From Glandiceps talaboti (lineage: Eukaryota > Hemichordata > Enteropneusta > Spengelidae): a stretch of DNA of 64,000 nucleotides. The stretch spans positions 4,356,001 to 4,420,000 of the forward strand of contig NC_135558.1 of NCBI RefSeq assembly GCF_964340395.1, written 5' to 3'. The position numbers and the translations under genes were made by a program. Below, one piece after another: positions 50,853 to 54,600 of the stretch (position 1 is its first letter; each line of letters begins with the position of its first letter). The notes under the pieces were generated by a model, which ran no database searches, was not told the DNA's origin, and worked only from the letters and a program-made list of their open reading frames with translations.

Positions 50853-51651
50853 ATATTGATACTGAATAGCTTTTACCTAACAAATGAATGTAATCACTGT
50901 CTATTTCACACACAGAGAGCGAGACAGGCTAACAGGGAGAGATGAGGAAGTCATTTGACTTACATATACATTATTATATTGTAAAAGATGAATAATCTAT
51001 AATTTATTGATAAAGAAGTAGTTTATTCACCTCATAGCATCTCTATTGATTACGGATGACTGTTCATCATATGAAATATTCAATGTTTGAGTTAGTAGTT
51101 AGCATGATCTTAAACCTGATAAAGCAGGGGTATGATAAAACAGACTATAAACGATGATAAAAACTTATGCATCTTGTAATGGCGTGAGCATAGATTCTGT
51201 TAACAAGCCACAGTAAATGTATGTTGTAAAATAATATGTCAGAACCATTACTTTCCCCGATTTTTCTTTGCTATTACTGGCACTGGTATAATTTTGTTAT
51301 TCTCCAATATTTTTCTTCATTAAGTTGGAAAATACTTGTGACCAAAGGATTGTCACTACTCGTCTTTCGACTCATAATTACAAAGACACCTCAGGTCACT
51401 AATATTTTCCCTGGCTGAACAAAGAAAAAATATTTGGGAATAACATTTAATTATTGTTATTTGTGTATTTCAGAACACTGGGACCAATTCATAATGTGTG
51501 GTGTCATTCTACTCGGTGGATGGGCCATCAACTATTTCCCGTTTTTCCTCCTTGAAAGAACCTTATTCTTACATCACTACCTGCCAGCTTTGTTGTACAA
51601 AATCATGCTACTGTGTGTACTTTTGGAGCTTGTATATACATATGTATTAAG
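3681..51651 (+). CDS. POMT1: Protein O-mannosyltransferase 1 (POMT1), 17 coding exons, 3' end incomplete
   Basis: POMT1 acts with POMT2 in the ER membrane, moving mannose from dolichyl-phosphate mannose to Ser/Thr of secretory proteins such as alpha-dystroglycan. Seen: joined exons give 669 codons plus 2 bases with all splice phases consistent. Order: N-terminus 1-23, first membrane segment about 25-42, catalytic Asp53-Glu54 in VFDEVHFG, HPPLGK signature, multi-pass PMT domain to about 290, MIR region about 294-525 ([54 protein letters not shown]), then C-terminal membrane block with [11 protein letters not shown] and [23 protein letters not shown] and NTS in the MIR region are candidate N-glycosylation sites. 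The [11 protein letters not shown] and WNVEEH wording fits POMT1 better than POMT2. About 60-75 C-terminal residues, including the expected PLTYG-type motif, are missing. Comparison to the family is from memory; no alignment was run. Confidence 0.95.
3725..3960. mobile_element. Second, partial copy of the 1480-1792 foldback family
   Basis: Contains the central hairpin (AATGTGTAAAAAGTTTGTTA at 3750 onward against TAACAAAGATTTTACACATT), the right-arm block TTTGCAATTTACTGAGTTAC and GGTAGGAAGCCATGATAAAA, and ends in AAATAAATACCCAATC like the first copy. The left arm is missing. It lies in intron 1, directly after exon 1. Confidence 0.7.
4021..4106. repeat. (TTTA)n microsatellite
   Basis: About 21 ATTT units with one TCTA interruption, in intron 1, preceded by a poly-A run at 3988-4003. 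Confidence 0.95.
4247..4380 (+). CDS. POMT1: POMT1 coding exon 2
   Basis: Acceptor TTTTGCAG, donor GTAAGT at 4381, 134 nt, residues 7-50 plus two bases. It encodes the charged head [12 protein letters not shown], then [13 protein letters not shown], which matches the TADINL start of the first membrane helix in POMT1, and [12 protein letters not shown] leading to the catalytic loop. Confidence 0.93.
4381..5177 (+). other. POMT1 intron 2, no internal feature seen
   Basis: GTAAGT donor and CTCACAG acceptor. No repeat, ORF or RNA motif recognised in about 800 bp. Confidence 0.7.
5178..5332 (+). CDS. POMT1: POMT1 coding exon 3 (catalytic loop)
   Basis: Acceptor CTCACAG. Residues 51-103 contain FDEVHFGQF with the Asp-Glu pair that is catalytic in PMT enzymes, [13 protein letters not shown], and [17 protein letters not shown]. 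The exon ends in GCAG and the donor is GCAAGT, not GT; the single trailing G joins AT of the next exon to give Asp. Confidence 0.95.
5333..6470 (+). other. POMT1 intron 3 with GC donor
   Basis: The donor reads AG|GCAAGT and the acceptor CTATAG. Apart from the (CA)n tract at 5412-5505 nothing is recognised within. Confidence 0.85.
5412..5505. repeat. (CA)n microsatellite
   Basis: About 47 uninterrupted CA units in intron 3, 80 bp after the GC splice donor. Confidence 0.98.
6471..6617 (+). CDS. POMT1: POMT1 coding exon 4
   Basis: Acceptor CCTTCTATAG, donor GTAAGT at 6618. Residues 103-151, with [19 protein letters not shown] and YQIVVELGF, the lumenal-to-membrane segment of the PMT domain after the catalytic loop. 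Confidence 0.95.
6962..7170. repeat. Imperfect inverted repeat in intron 4
   Basis: AAATTTCTACTCACAATCAA near 6969 is complementary to TGACTGTAGTGTGTGAGTAGAAATTT ending near 7163, and CAGCATCATCAGGG near 7030 to the inverted form near 7085-7095. It looks like a decayed foldback element; the rest of intron 4 (6618-7471) shows nothing. Confidence 0.5.
7472..7580 (+). CDS. POMT1: POMT1 coding exon 5
   Basis: Acceptor TCTTCCCAG, donor GTAAGT at 7581. It encodes [17 protein letters not shown], the conserved LITQSR-x-LL(E/D) segment of PMT enzymes, followed by a membrane helix and LKFRNLKS. Confidence 0.95.
7581..8208 (+). other. POMT1 intron 5, no internal feature seen
   Basis: GTAAGT to CTCAG; no repeat or RNA motif recognised. 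Intron 6 (8275-8767) is likewise featureless. Confidence 0.6.
8209..8274 (+). CDS. POMT1: POMT1 coding exon 6
   Basis: Acceptor CCCGTCTCAG, donor GTAGGA at 8275. 66 nt coding [19 protein letters not shown], the PFS-x-WWF-W-L-TG block of the family. Too short to appear as an isolated ORF; recognised from motif and phase. Confidence 0.93.
8768..8861 (+). CDS. POMT1: POMT1 coding exon 7
   Basis: Acceptor CTTTTACAG, donor GTAAGA at 8862. Codes [19 protein letters not shown] then DFWRLISN, corresponding to the GIKYMGVFT membrane helix region of POMT1. Ends in phase 0. Confidence 0.93.
8955..9180. repeat. Pentanucleotide array whose unit changes along its length
   Basis: Starts as GATAT/GATAC units (8955-9050), passes through GAGAC, GAGGA and GGTGA (9045-9075), and ends as GTGGT/GGTGT units (9085-9160). 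The five-base period is kept for most of the array although nearly every position of the unit changes. Confidence 0.85.
9220..9385 (+). pseudogene. Two degenerate tandem copies of the exon 8 acceptor and exon head
   Basis: TTTCTTTTAG|AGAACACTTTC at 9303 onward and TTCTTTGTTCAG|GATAGACTT at 9221 onward copy the true TTTCTTCCAG|GGAACACTTCT at 9386. The copy at 9313 matches exon 8 over about 50 bases (CAGTTGTTAGCCCTCATATG) but carries TGA at 9346. The copy at 9233 is more decayed and reaches TAG at 9335. Confidence 0.85.
9386..9541 (+). CDS. POMT1: POMT1 coding exon 8
   Basis: Acceptor TTTCTTCCAG, donor GTGAGA at 9542, 52 codons. Codes a hydrophobic helix ([20 protein letters not shown]), then [18 protein letters not shown], the conserved SGPHD..M.SAFQA motif before the MIR region. 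Two degenerate copies of its acceptor and 5' end lie just upstream in intron 7. Confidence 0.95.
9575..9920. repeat. Dispersed repeat related to 38787-39380
   Basis: Shares blocks with the 38.8-39.4 kb region: CCTGCAGTGCAATAGTGAAA near 9619, ACAGAATCCAATG near 9729, GTTTTCTGCTGCACTTTCAC, and CAGAGAACATTGCAAGCACT near 9843, which is the inverse of the AGTGCTTGCAGTGTTCTCTG block there. Intron 8. Confidence 0.55.
9944..10165. repeat. CTGGAAA-rich interspersed repeat
   Basis: Repeated words CCTGGAAACTCCTGGAAAGT, ACTCCTGGAAAAT (twice) and AAACTCCTGGAATCTG. Likely a short interspersed repeat in intron 8; boundaries not visible. Confidence 0.45.
10276..10496 (+). CDS. POMT1: POMT1 coding exon 9 (start of MIR region)
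   Basis: Acceptor TAATTTCAG, donor GTATGA at 10497, 221 nt. Codes [55 protein letters not shown]. This is the first MIR motif and the strongest evidence for POMT1 rather than POMT2. Confidence 0.97.
10554..10870. repeat. (GAT)n/(ATG)n microsatellite
   Basis: Trinucleotide tract in intron 9, purest at about 10637-10688, with degraded GGTGAT and GGC-rich variants to 10870. Because the unit is three bases it stays open in several frames on both strands; none is coding. Confidence 0.95.
10982..11074 (+). CDS. POMT1: POMT1 coding exon 10
   Basis: Acceptor GTTTTCAG, donor GTAGCA at 11075. Codes [19 protein letters not shown] and [12 protein letters not shown], the loop into the second MIR motif (family pattern V.HGD.V.L.H..T.R.LN). 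Confidence 0.94.
11281..11524. mobile_element. MITE-like element with GGGAACTTGCAA terminal inverted repeats
   Basis: Left end GGGAACTTGCAAACC, right end GGATTGCAAGTTCCC: twelve perfect bases, then one mismatch. 244 bp, no coding capacity. A target-site duplication is not obvious. Lies in intron 10 (11075-11946), otherwise featureless. Confidence 0.75.
11947..12043 (+). CDS. POMT1: POMT1 coding exon 11
   Basis: Acceptor GTTTGACAG, donor GTAAGT at 12044. Codes [18 protein letters not shown] then [21 protein letters not shown] and SCYIDYN are POMT1 hallmarks; NIS is a candidate N-glycosylation site. Confidence 0.95.
12238..12960. repeat. Intron 11 repeat block with C/A-rich low-complexity tract
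   Basis: Opens with GCTGCACTCACTGTAACTGG, a word shared in degenerate form with 18880 and 44868, and includes a poly-C/poly-A and CAACAA tract at 12719-12815. Probably a decayed interspersed element; no ends resolved. Confidence 0.45.
13065..13157 (+). CDS. POMT1: POMT1 coding exon 12
   Basis: Acceptor TTTGCTTAG, donor GTAAGA at 13158, 31 codons in phase 0. Codes [19 protein letters not shown] then [12 protein letters not shown], matching the third MIR motif; NTS is a candidate glycosylation site. Confidence 0.95.
13368..13790. repeat. Pair of about 55-bp direct repeats in intron 12
   Basis: ATGGTATTGTGTCAGATATA with following GGTACAAGGTGCTTACAGAA (13370-13410) recurs as TATGGTATTGTGTCAGATGT with GGTACAAGGCACTCACAGAA at 13736-13776. 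The 310 bp between holds nothing recognised. Confidence 0.75.
13884..13998 (+). CDS. POMT1: POMT1 coding exon 13
   Basis: Acceptor TTACTGTAG, donor GTAAGT at 13999. Codes [19 protein letters not shown] and [13 protein letters not shown]. The LP.WG...EV and IWNVEEH motifs close the MIR region. Confidence 0.95.
13999..15189 (+). other. First part of intron 13, nothing recognised
   Basis: AT-rich intron sequence without repeat structure or ORF of note. The same holds for 15610-16925 apart from poly-A at 16032-16046. Confidence 0.5.
15190..15605. repeat. About 71-bp minisatellite in intron 13
   Basis: Five or so units of TGTTCCCTA..AGTGTATTTATT, AAGGTTGATATGTGTGTAAA and TCTAGAGTTTCACTGTTCTT. 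One unit is split by the insertion at 15461-15518. Confidence 0.88.
15461..15518 (+). mobile_element. Very short retroposon-tail insertion
   Basis: Inside a minisatellite unit, TTAGTGCTTCGAGCTCTTCG, then GGAGATGAGGCGCATTACAA and (ATT)n interrupt the unit. This resembles the AAAGCGC...ATATAAA(T)-(ATT)n tail shared by L2-like LINEs and their SINEs. Flanked by ATTAGTGT on both sides, consistent with a target duplication. Confidence 0.65.
16930..17200 (+). repeat. Interspersed repeat carrying TGACCTTGACCTT
   Basis: CATGACCTTGACCTTCAGGA, then TCACTTGCCAAAATCAAGTC and ...GACACAGAACAAG...GAATGACAGCCATATTTG. The same order of blocks occurs at 44430-44670 and again at 44700-44875. Confidence 0.7.
17350..17715 (-). 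mobile_element. tRNA-derived SINE with L2-like tail, minus strand
   Basis: On the minus strand the head reads TGGCGAATGGTTAGAGTGG (A-box region, 17684-17703) and GGTTCAAGCC (B box, 17651-17660), a body follows, and the tail is AAAGCGCTTTGAGCACAAAT then AAAGCGCTATATAAAACC and (ATT)n at 17355-17375. This layout is that of a tRNA-headed SINE using an L2-type LINE tail. The two plus-strand ORFs crossing it are not genes. Confidence 0.85.
18870..19535. repeat. Two diverged direct copies of an intron 13 repeat
   Basis: AATAATGACAAAATGGCTGA ... CCATATAGGCTACAACAAGT ... at 18989-19135 recurs at 19371-19530 as AATAATGACAAAATTACTGA ... CCATATAGGCAAGAGCAAGT. The first is preceded by GCTACACTAGCTGCAACTGG, shared with 12240. 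The remaining intron to 20828 shows nothing recognised. Confidence 0.65.
20829..20917 (+). CDS. POMT1: POMT1 coding exon 14
   Basis: Acceptor TTTTTTGCAG, donor GTAAGG at 20918. Codes [19 protein letters not shown] then [11 protein letters not shown], the variable linker between MIR and the C-terminal block. Conservation is weak here, but both phases agree and the F-x-x-LWELQ end fits the family's FSELQWRM segment. Confidence 0.88.
21240..21572. mobile_element. Composite foldback repeat, copy 1
   Basis: About 185 bp beginning ATTATACCATGCACAAGCC, then a hairpin half in which TCTTTCAGCCAGAAAATAC, GTGACTTAAGGG and their inverses CCCCTTAGGTCAC, CCTTGGCTGAATGAAGAG, ATATTGGGGAATAACATC pair across a short loop. 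Other copies: 34705-35055, 37830-38190 and 51240-51455. Confidence 0.75.
21573..22854 (+). other. Intron 14 segment with poly-G run, otherwise empty
   Basis: A run of about 14 G at 21597-21611 is the only notable feature. 23740-25760 is likewise without recognised features. Confidence 0.5.
22855..23730. repeat. 40-bp minisatellite with an 80-bp higher-order pattern
   Basis: About 20 units of CATTTCATGTACTCCTGTCC, AAACCTCTTGATTATCATGC. Between 23040 and 23340 the variants TGTCCAAACCTCTTG and TGTCTAAACATCTTG alternate, giving an 80-bp dimer. Units become irregular after 23350. Intron 14. Confidence 0.92.
25766..26024 (+). mobile_element. tRNA-derived SINE with target duplication
   Basis: Head GTGGTGAGCAGTTAGCGCG (A-box region), B box GGTTCGAACCC at 25819-25829, body with GGTTTTCCCCTGGTACTCCG and GGTTTCCTCCTGCATTAACA, and an AAATAAATAAATAAA tail. 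AATTCTT at 25759-25765 and 26025-26031 is a 7-bp target duplication. The head is full length and the element is little decayed. Confidence 0.93.
26480..26705. repeat. Four-copy tandem repeat of about 60-65 bp
   Basis: GTGAACTTCAAACTGAG, (A)n, AAGCCTTCACACCATCAGAA and ATATCATCA recur with variation. The ORF running across it reflects the repeat. Confidence 0.8.
26870..26935 (-). ncRNA. Hammerhead-ribozyme-like core of a Penelope-like element remnant
   Basis: On the minus strand CTGAAGA (26920-26926) is followed by A, a 6-bp stem GGCAAT/ATTGCC with TTGTGT loop (26901-26918), and GAAA (26897-26900), i.e. the CUGANGA-stem II-GAAA core of a hammerhead. TGTTGGTATTAATA follows and can form only a weak stem III. 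Penelope-like retroelements are known to carry such motifs in their terminal repeats. Activity is not implied. Confidence 0.55.
27275..27545. repeat. (GAT)n microsatellite
   Basis: Trinucleotide tract in intron 14 with inverted ATC-rich ends (27275-27302 and 27528-27540), open in several frames as poly-Asp, poly-Met, poly-His or poly-Ile. Not coding. Confidence 0.95.
27550..30241 (+). other. End of intron 14, little recognised
   Basis: Two copies of AGAATTAACTAGCTG near 29731 and 29809 within a decayed duplication; otherwise no repeat, RNA or ORF that I can interpret. Confidence 0.5.
30242..30358 (+). CDS. POMT1: POMT1 coding exon 15
   Basis: Acceptor TTTTTATAG, donor GTAAGT at 30359, 39 codons in phase 0. 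Codes [20 protein letters not shown] then [29 protein letters not shown] is the conserved entry to the PMT C-terminal membrane domain. Confidence 0.95.
30420..30830. repeat. About 60-bp tandem repeat forming a 120-bp dimer, intron 15
   Basis: Units read CACAAGCCAAGTTGTACACA, CTCAAACAGAAAATAAGGTA then ACTAGTAAAATTGTACACAT, TCAAACAGAAAATATGGGAT. The two forms alternate, so the repeating unit is a diverged dimer. The rest of intron 15 to 32208 shows nothing recognised. Confidence 0.85.
32209..32335 (+). CDS. POMT1: POMT1 coding exon 16
   Basis: Acceptor TTCAATCAG, donor GTAAGT at 32336. Codes [19 protein letters not shown], a membrane helix, then basic [21 protein letters not shown] is diagnostic of the family's C-terminal domain. 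Confidence 0.95.
32336..33010 (+). other. Start of the 19-kb intron 16, nothing recognised
   Basis: AT-rich sequence without notable features. 33395-34700 is similar. Confidence 0.5.
33016..33390. mobile_element. Foldback MITE with about 130-bp inverted arms
   Basis: Left AGGGAACGCCACTCC, AACTTTGGGTTCTGGAGAG, TTTCAGAGAAACACCAAGTT; right arm carries the inverses AACTTGATGTTTCTCTGAAA, CTCCAGAACCCAAAGTT, GGATTGGCGTTGCCCT. The arms pair over about 130 bp around a 110-bp centre. No target duplication or coding capacity recognised. Confidence 0.85.
34705..35055. mobile_element. Composite foldback repeat, copy 2
   Basis: ATTATACCATGCATGAGCC, TATGAGTCAAAGCGTTC, TTCTTCATTCAGCTGGAAAA and GGAATGACATCTAATTA in the same order and orientation as at 21240. 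Confidence 0.75.
35056..36459 (+). other. Intron 16 segment, nothing recognised
   Basis: No repeat, RNA or ORF that I can interpret. 36700-37510 is likewise empty. Confidence 0.45.
36460..36690 (-). repeat. GGCATGGTCATG-type repeat units, minus orientation
   Basis: CCTAGCAACCATAACCATG with CATAGTAGCAATGAAAG, repeated three times with divergence, is the inverse of the TTGCTATGGGCATGGTC / TGTTGCTAGGCATATTTGC units at 63440. Confidence 0.65.
37526..37631. repeat. (GAT)n and (GACAAT)n microsatellite
   Basis: GATGATGAT units grade into GACAATGACAAC units in intron 16. Confidence 0.93.
37830..38190. mobile_element. Composite foldback repeat, copy 3
   Basis: ATTATACCATGCATAAGGC, TTCTTCATTCAGCCAGAAAA, GTGACCTAAGGG with inverses CCCCTTAGGCCAC, CTTGGCCGAACGAAGAA and ATATTGGGGAATAACATC. 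The hairpin half is well preserved. Confidence 0.8.
38787..38975. mobile_element. TA-flanked foldback MITE
   Basis: Ends ACAGAACCCCAT and ATGGGGTTCTGT are inverted and each is flanked by TA. Internal AGTGCTTGCAGTGTTCTCTG pairs with CAGAACACACTGCAAGCACG, so the 189-bp element is palindromic. TA target choice suggests Tc1/mariner-type mobilisation. Confidence 0.8.
39040..39380. mobile_element. Partial, rearranged relatives of the 38787 element
   Basis: ACAGAACCTCATGATG at 39230 and TTTGCAGTGTTCTCTGCTGT repeat the left arm. The block CATGCAGGTATGCAGTAATG ... TGCACTGCAGTGAAAAT at 39095-39137 is shared with 9596-9640. Confidence 0.6.
39381..41655 (+). other. Intron 16 segment, nothing recognised
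   Basis: AT-rich, no interpretable ORF. One TTGACCTTAACCTTGACCTT word near 40265 resembles the nuclear-receptor-like repeats elsewhere. Confidence 0.45.
41662..42058. mobile_element. hAT-like non-autonomous element
   Basis: Ends CAGTGTTGCAGC and GCTGCAACACTG form a perfect 12-bp inverted repeat in the CAGNG style of hAT transposons; AATTT lies on both sides, shorter than the usual 8-bp duplication. Inside, GGGTC/GACCC blocks are inverted, and a unit of the GGCATGG family (about 41770-41960) is present. Confidence 0.7.
42060..43565 (+). other. Intron 16 segment, little recognised
   Basis: Only a three-copy CTCAACCTA word at 43447-43478 followed by sequence reminiscent of the composite foldback family. 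Confidence 0.45.
43570..44060 (+). repeat. Interspersed repeat with internal about 130-bp subunits, copy 1
   Basis: Starts GGTTCAGTAGTGCTATAGGC, a (GT)n tract, CCGATTGCCATGATATTTGG, then repeated GGTCAAAAA...AATTCCAAAA...GAGCAGATTGGG..GAAA...GGAACATTCT...GTGTTTAGATTAAGA...TGTTCATGACATGATG. The second copy is at 48725-49440. Confidence 0.8.
44150..44875 (+). repeat. Interspersed repeat with two TGACCTTGACCTT-bearing units
   Basis: AGTCCCCAAGGGGAGGGAAA and a TGTGTCTGTCC tract lead into two about 290-bp direct units (44430-44670 and 44700-44875), each with (T/C)TTGACCTTCAG, TCAATTATCAAAATCAA and ATCACAG. Related to 16930-17200. Confidence 0.75.
45455..46085. repeat. About 31-bp minisatellite with insertion
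   Basis: Units TGTGTGTATGCGTTCCATC, TTGAAACCCTCC, with a longer variant containing TGACTTCATCATATGTACTG. Interrupted by the tail insertion at 45870-45981. ORFs on both strands across it are repeat artefacts. Confidence 0.9.
45870..45981 (+). mobile_element. Retroposon-tail insertion with (GAA)n end
   Basis: A unit that should read TTCATCATATGTACTG is split after TTCATCA by about 110 bp ending AATAAAGAAGAAGAAG before ATCATATGTACTG. This looks like a 5'-truncated non-LTR retroposon 3' end; a short ATCA duplication is possible. Confidence 0.55.
46430..46608 (+). mobile_element. Probable 5'-truncated LINE 3' end with (CAAT)n tail
   Basis: TTTTATTGGTACTATTCTAC-like T-rich sequence, AATCCATTAATGGCTGAATT and a (TCAA)n tail at 46587-46608, the usual look of a CR1/L2-class 3' end. 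Target duplication not found. Confidence 0.45.
46610..47028 (+). other. Intron 16 segment, nothing recognised
   Basis: No structure seen here. 47565-48290 is also without recognised features. Confidence 0.45.
47029..47430. repeat. CTGT-based minisatellite, units of 20, 24 or 28 bp
   Basis: Units TCCTCATATGCATCTATCTG or TCCTCACATGCATCTATCTG plus one to three extra CTGT steps. Because TAA/TAG/TGA are absent from the unit, all three + frames stay open for over 100 codons. Not coding. Confidence 0.93.
48310..48475. mobile_element. Third, partial copy of the 1480-1792 foldback family
   Basis: Hairpin AATGTGTAAAATGTTTGTTA / TAACAAACTTTTCATATT, then TTTTTGCAATGTATTGAGTT, ACAAACACAGACTTGG and AGTAGGAAGGCATGATAAAA, the same order as at 3750-3905. 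Confidence 0.7.
48600..48720 (+). repeat. First unit of a scattered tandem repeat bracketing 48725-49640
   Basis: GGGTGTTACTTTATCTTAGT, GATATTTTGATAAGAA, CATAAACTTT and TAGTCAGGCA; related units lie at 49651-49830. Confidence 0.65.
48725..49440 (+). repeat. Interspersed repeat with about 130-bp subunits, copy 2
   Basis: TGAGGTTCAGTAGTGCTATA, a (GT)n tract, then four diverged subunits near 48900, 49030, 49170 and 49320 with GGTCAAAAAT, AATTCCAAAACTACT and CATCAGTGATATGCAAAT. Same orientation as 43570-44060, one subunit longer. Confidence 0.8.
49440..49640 (-). repeat. GGCATGGTCATG-type repeat units, minus orientation
   Basis: ATACCTAGAAACAAGACCAT, GCCCATAGCAACAGTCAATG and TTCAAAGATAACAA(A/C)AG twice; inverse of the 63340-63600 units. 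Confidence 0.65.
49787..50053 (+). other. Unclassified 88-codon ORF
   Basis: The first 13 codons come from the repeat unit at 49651-49830. The remaining 75 ([20 protein letters not shown] onward) show Cys and His residues, basic IRQRRQR and higher GC than the surroundings, ending TAA before AATAAAAAG. I do not recognise a family. It could be a retroposed gene fragment or chance. Confidence 0.25.
50060..51235 (+). other. Intron 16 end segment with (CT)n
   Basis: Holds a pure (CT)n tract at 50804-50850; nothing else recognised. Confidence 0.6.
51240..51455. mobile_element. Composite foldback repeat, copy 4, adjoining exon 17
   Basis: ATTACTTTCCCCGATTTTTC, TTATTCTCCAATATTTTTCT, then inverses CTGGCTGAACAAAGAAAAAA and ATTTGGGAATAACATTTAAT. 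The 5' ATTATACCATGC block is absent. It ends about 20 bp before the exon 17 acceptor. Confidence 0.78.
51474..51651 (+). CDS. POMT1: POMT1 coding exon 17 (last one found)
   Basis: Acceptor TGTATTTCAG, donor GTAAGA at 51652, 178 nt. Codes [39 protein letters not shown] and a further helix [19 protein letters not shown]. It ends with two bases of a codon, so at least one more exon is required. It lies 19.1 kb after exon 16. Confidence 0.96.
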
Positions 51652-54600
51652 GTAAGAACAAACACTCTATTTAACATAATAATCTGTAAAACGTTAACCA
51701 TGATTGCATAATGCTTCTTAGAAAAGAGTTTGTCTACATATAGATTTGATATATCAAATTTTCATATACCCAGTATCGATTCCAGGCAATAATTTTCCAT
51801 ATCATGCCCTGGCACACTTTTCCCAAATATGGCAAGTGGCGGATTTTATCGATAAAATTATCCATTTGTTCAGTGATTTGGCTTTGTTAATTTATTCACT
51901 ATTTTTACTTTTTTGTGAATAAAATAATATTTCACTGCCAATTTATGTGATCATGTGATTCAAATAAATTAATGTTTCTGTGCCACTACATGGGGTATAT
52001 GATTTTTCGGACCTCAGTAGTATGTCTTATGGGCCTTCTAAAAGTTGGGGCATAAAGATTATTACTGGAAGCCTATACCATTACAAACCTTACCCTTGGT
52101 ATTAAGATAAGACACACGTCTTTAATACATCACCATTTTTATTATTATTATTATTATAGTCTATAATTCGGACAACAATGTCTATATAAATATATGTTAC
52201 AGAAACGCTACATGACTGATGTTCTTAAATATAAGAACATTTACCATTATAGACAACTTGACTGTATTGATGTAATGTTCTCATTATCTTGCATTTATTT
52301 TTGATAACATACTTTAATACAGAATACTATCTCCTAGAATGACATTGTATAGGAAGAGTGACGTACCTCATGTAGGTTAAAAGGTTTTTATGACTTCAGA
52401 GTCATTTTCTACATTTCTATTTTACATGTAAAAACAATGGGAGGCTTGGATAAGTGATCACTAACCTTTCACTGATGGATCATAGTTGTTATCATAGAAA
52501 ACGAAATATTGATAAATAGCAAAAGTCTGTTACTGGTAATCTTACATCCCTGGTTTTGTAGTATCAATAACCTTTCATCATTTTTCATTATATTTTGCCC
52601 AGTGATATGAACATCAAAACTTTAATAAGTTATTAAATACCATAAAGTTGATAATTAGTGCGAGAGTGAATGTTTATAGGACTGGATAGTTTCAAAAGAA
52701 AATTCTTCTCATGCACAGAGTCAAAAAAAAAAAAATTGGGATGCAAATTCCATGTTTGGTAACATCTCATCAGTATTGTCAGAAATGTACTAGAGTGGGC
52801 TGTTATTATATACCACTTGTCTTTGAAGAGATAACACAGATGTGACATGAAAATGTCAATTAGACAAAGAGGATGAATTGTATAGATGCATGTTGAAGGA
52901 AACCATAAGTATCCACCAGGAGAAACCCAGTATAAATCGGTATGCTGGCATCGAGATCCCAGCTCATGTTACATGTCTCTTCTGAGAAACGTGATAACTG
53001 CCCATTGTAGTACACCCCTGATGATATGTTGACAGGACATCAGCAAAAATTTAGAAATTACTTCCAAAGATTTTTTTACTCAGTGAGTAGATATTTTCTT
53101 TAGAAATTGACAATTAATGGCTAATATTTGTAACATATGCCAGAGGGTATATACACCCACCTACCTACAGTTTGGCAAGCACAGAAATAAAATGTTGCAT
53201 TGAAATAGTCATAACATTAATCTTAAGAGAATATAAATATATCTTTGATGGGAAAATGATACTCCCTCCTGATTTATGACTACCTCAAGGCATCATGGAT
53301 TAAAAGTAGCCATAATCCAGGTCACTTATCTGAGTATTTGCCTCTCAAAACAGTGATTTCAGGGGCCCCTTGTTTGGCAGACTATCAAAATAATCATATC
53401 AGAAAGATGGGACTGCAGAAGACATCCAAAACATCTCAGCTCAGTAGAAGAAATTATGTGTCTAGTACAACTTATTAATGTAATATTTGAAACAAGTTTA
53501 GAAATTTATTGCCTTGTGTTGACGTGAAATAAATTTTCCAAAAGCATTAAATTTTATAATTCATGAGGACAAACAAATATTATGTTCTAATACTGGCTTC
53601 AAAAATTAATTAATAATATTGAATTGTGTATACAAATGAATGAAATTTCTGACTGGTTTCACACTTACAATTCATTTTGTAGAAAATTTGTATAATATAT
53701 GAAAATTTTAATCATGTTTTTTAAATAATTAAGTCTGAAATGGATGGCGTATCACGACTCACATGTCGGAAACGCCTCGGTAAAACCAAACTATGGATAA
53801 CCCGAGTTCATCAATAGGCAAGTCGGGTTGTTGACAATCTCTAAATCTGTTTGCAATGTCAACTGCAATAGGATTATAAAAGTTGTAACAGCTGATAACG
53901 TCCCTTGACTCAAACGATTCACTCCTTGAAAGTAATTAACCTTGCACTCGGAACTACAGTTTTTCTCGTTCCATAGTTAGTTAAATAATTTTTTTAAAAA
54001 TTAAGCACAGAGATACTTAAATAGCAAATTCCCATATCTGATGTCCATATACCACATGTAACACCGTCAATGTATGTTGCACAGTGTATCCTAATGTTGT
54101 GATCGCGATCGGATCATGACCTTTCACCCAAGCCAGTTGTGCCTTGTGGTGGAGTAACACACTCACTAGTACTTGCACACATTCGGTCGACAGCATTTCA
54201 GTCTTGACCTAGTACCTGTACCAGCAACGACTCAGGCTTATCAGATGTAATTACAAAAAGCAAACACTTAGTTATGGTAATGAGCTGATAGATCACACAT
54301 GTAGGTTATGGAAAAATGTTCCAAAAGTGTAAACATGTACATGTATTATGAAAACAAAATTAATCTGGTTCATACATGATATGATGTACATTTATGAAAT
54401 TATGATAATTGGTGGACAGAAAAATGGAACTGATTTTTCAAAGTGGAAAACATTGAGTACTGAACTTAAATTATCATATGAGAAAATGACACTTCAGTTA
54501 TTCAAGTTTCAATTTATTGCATGAATTATCAATATTTTCATCACTATATTTTTGACACTTAATGGGATACACCACTTCAATTTGACTCCCTTGATCCCCA

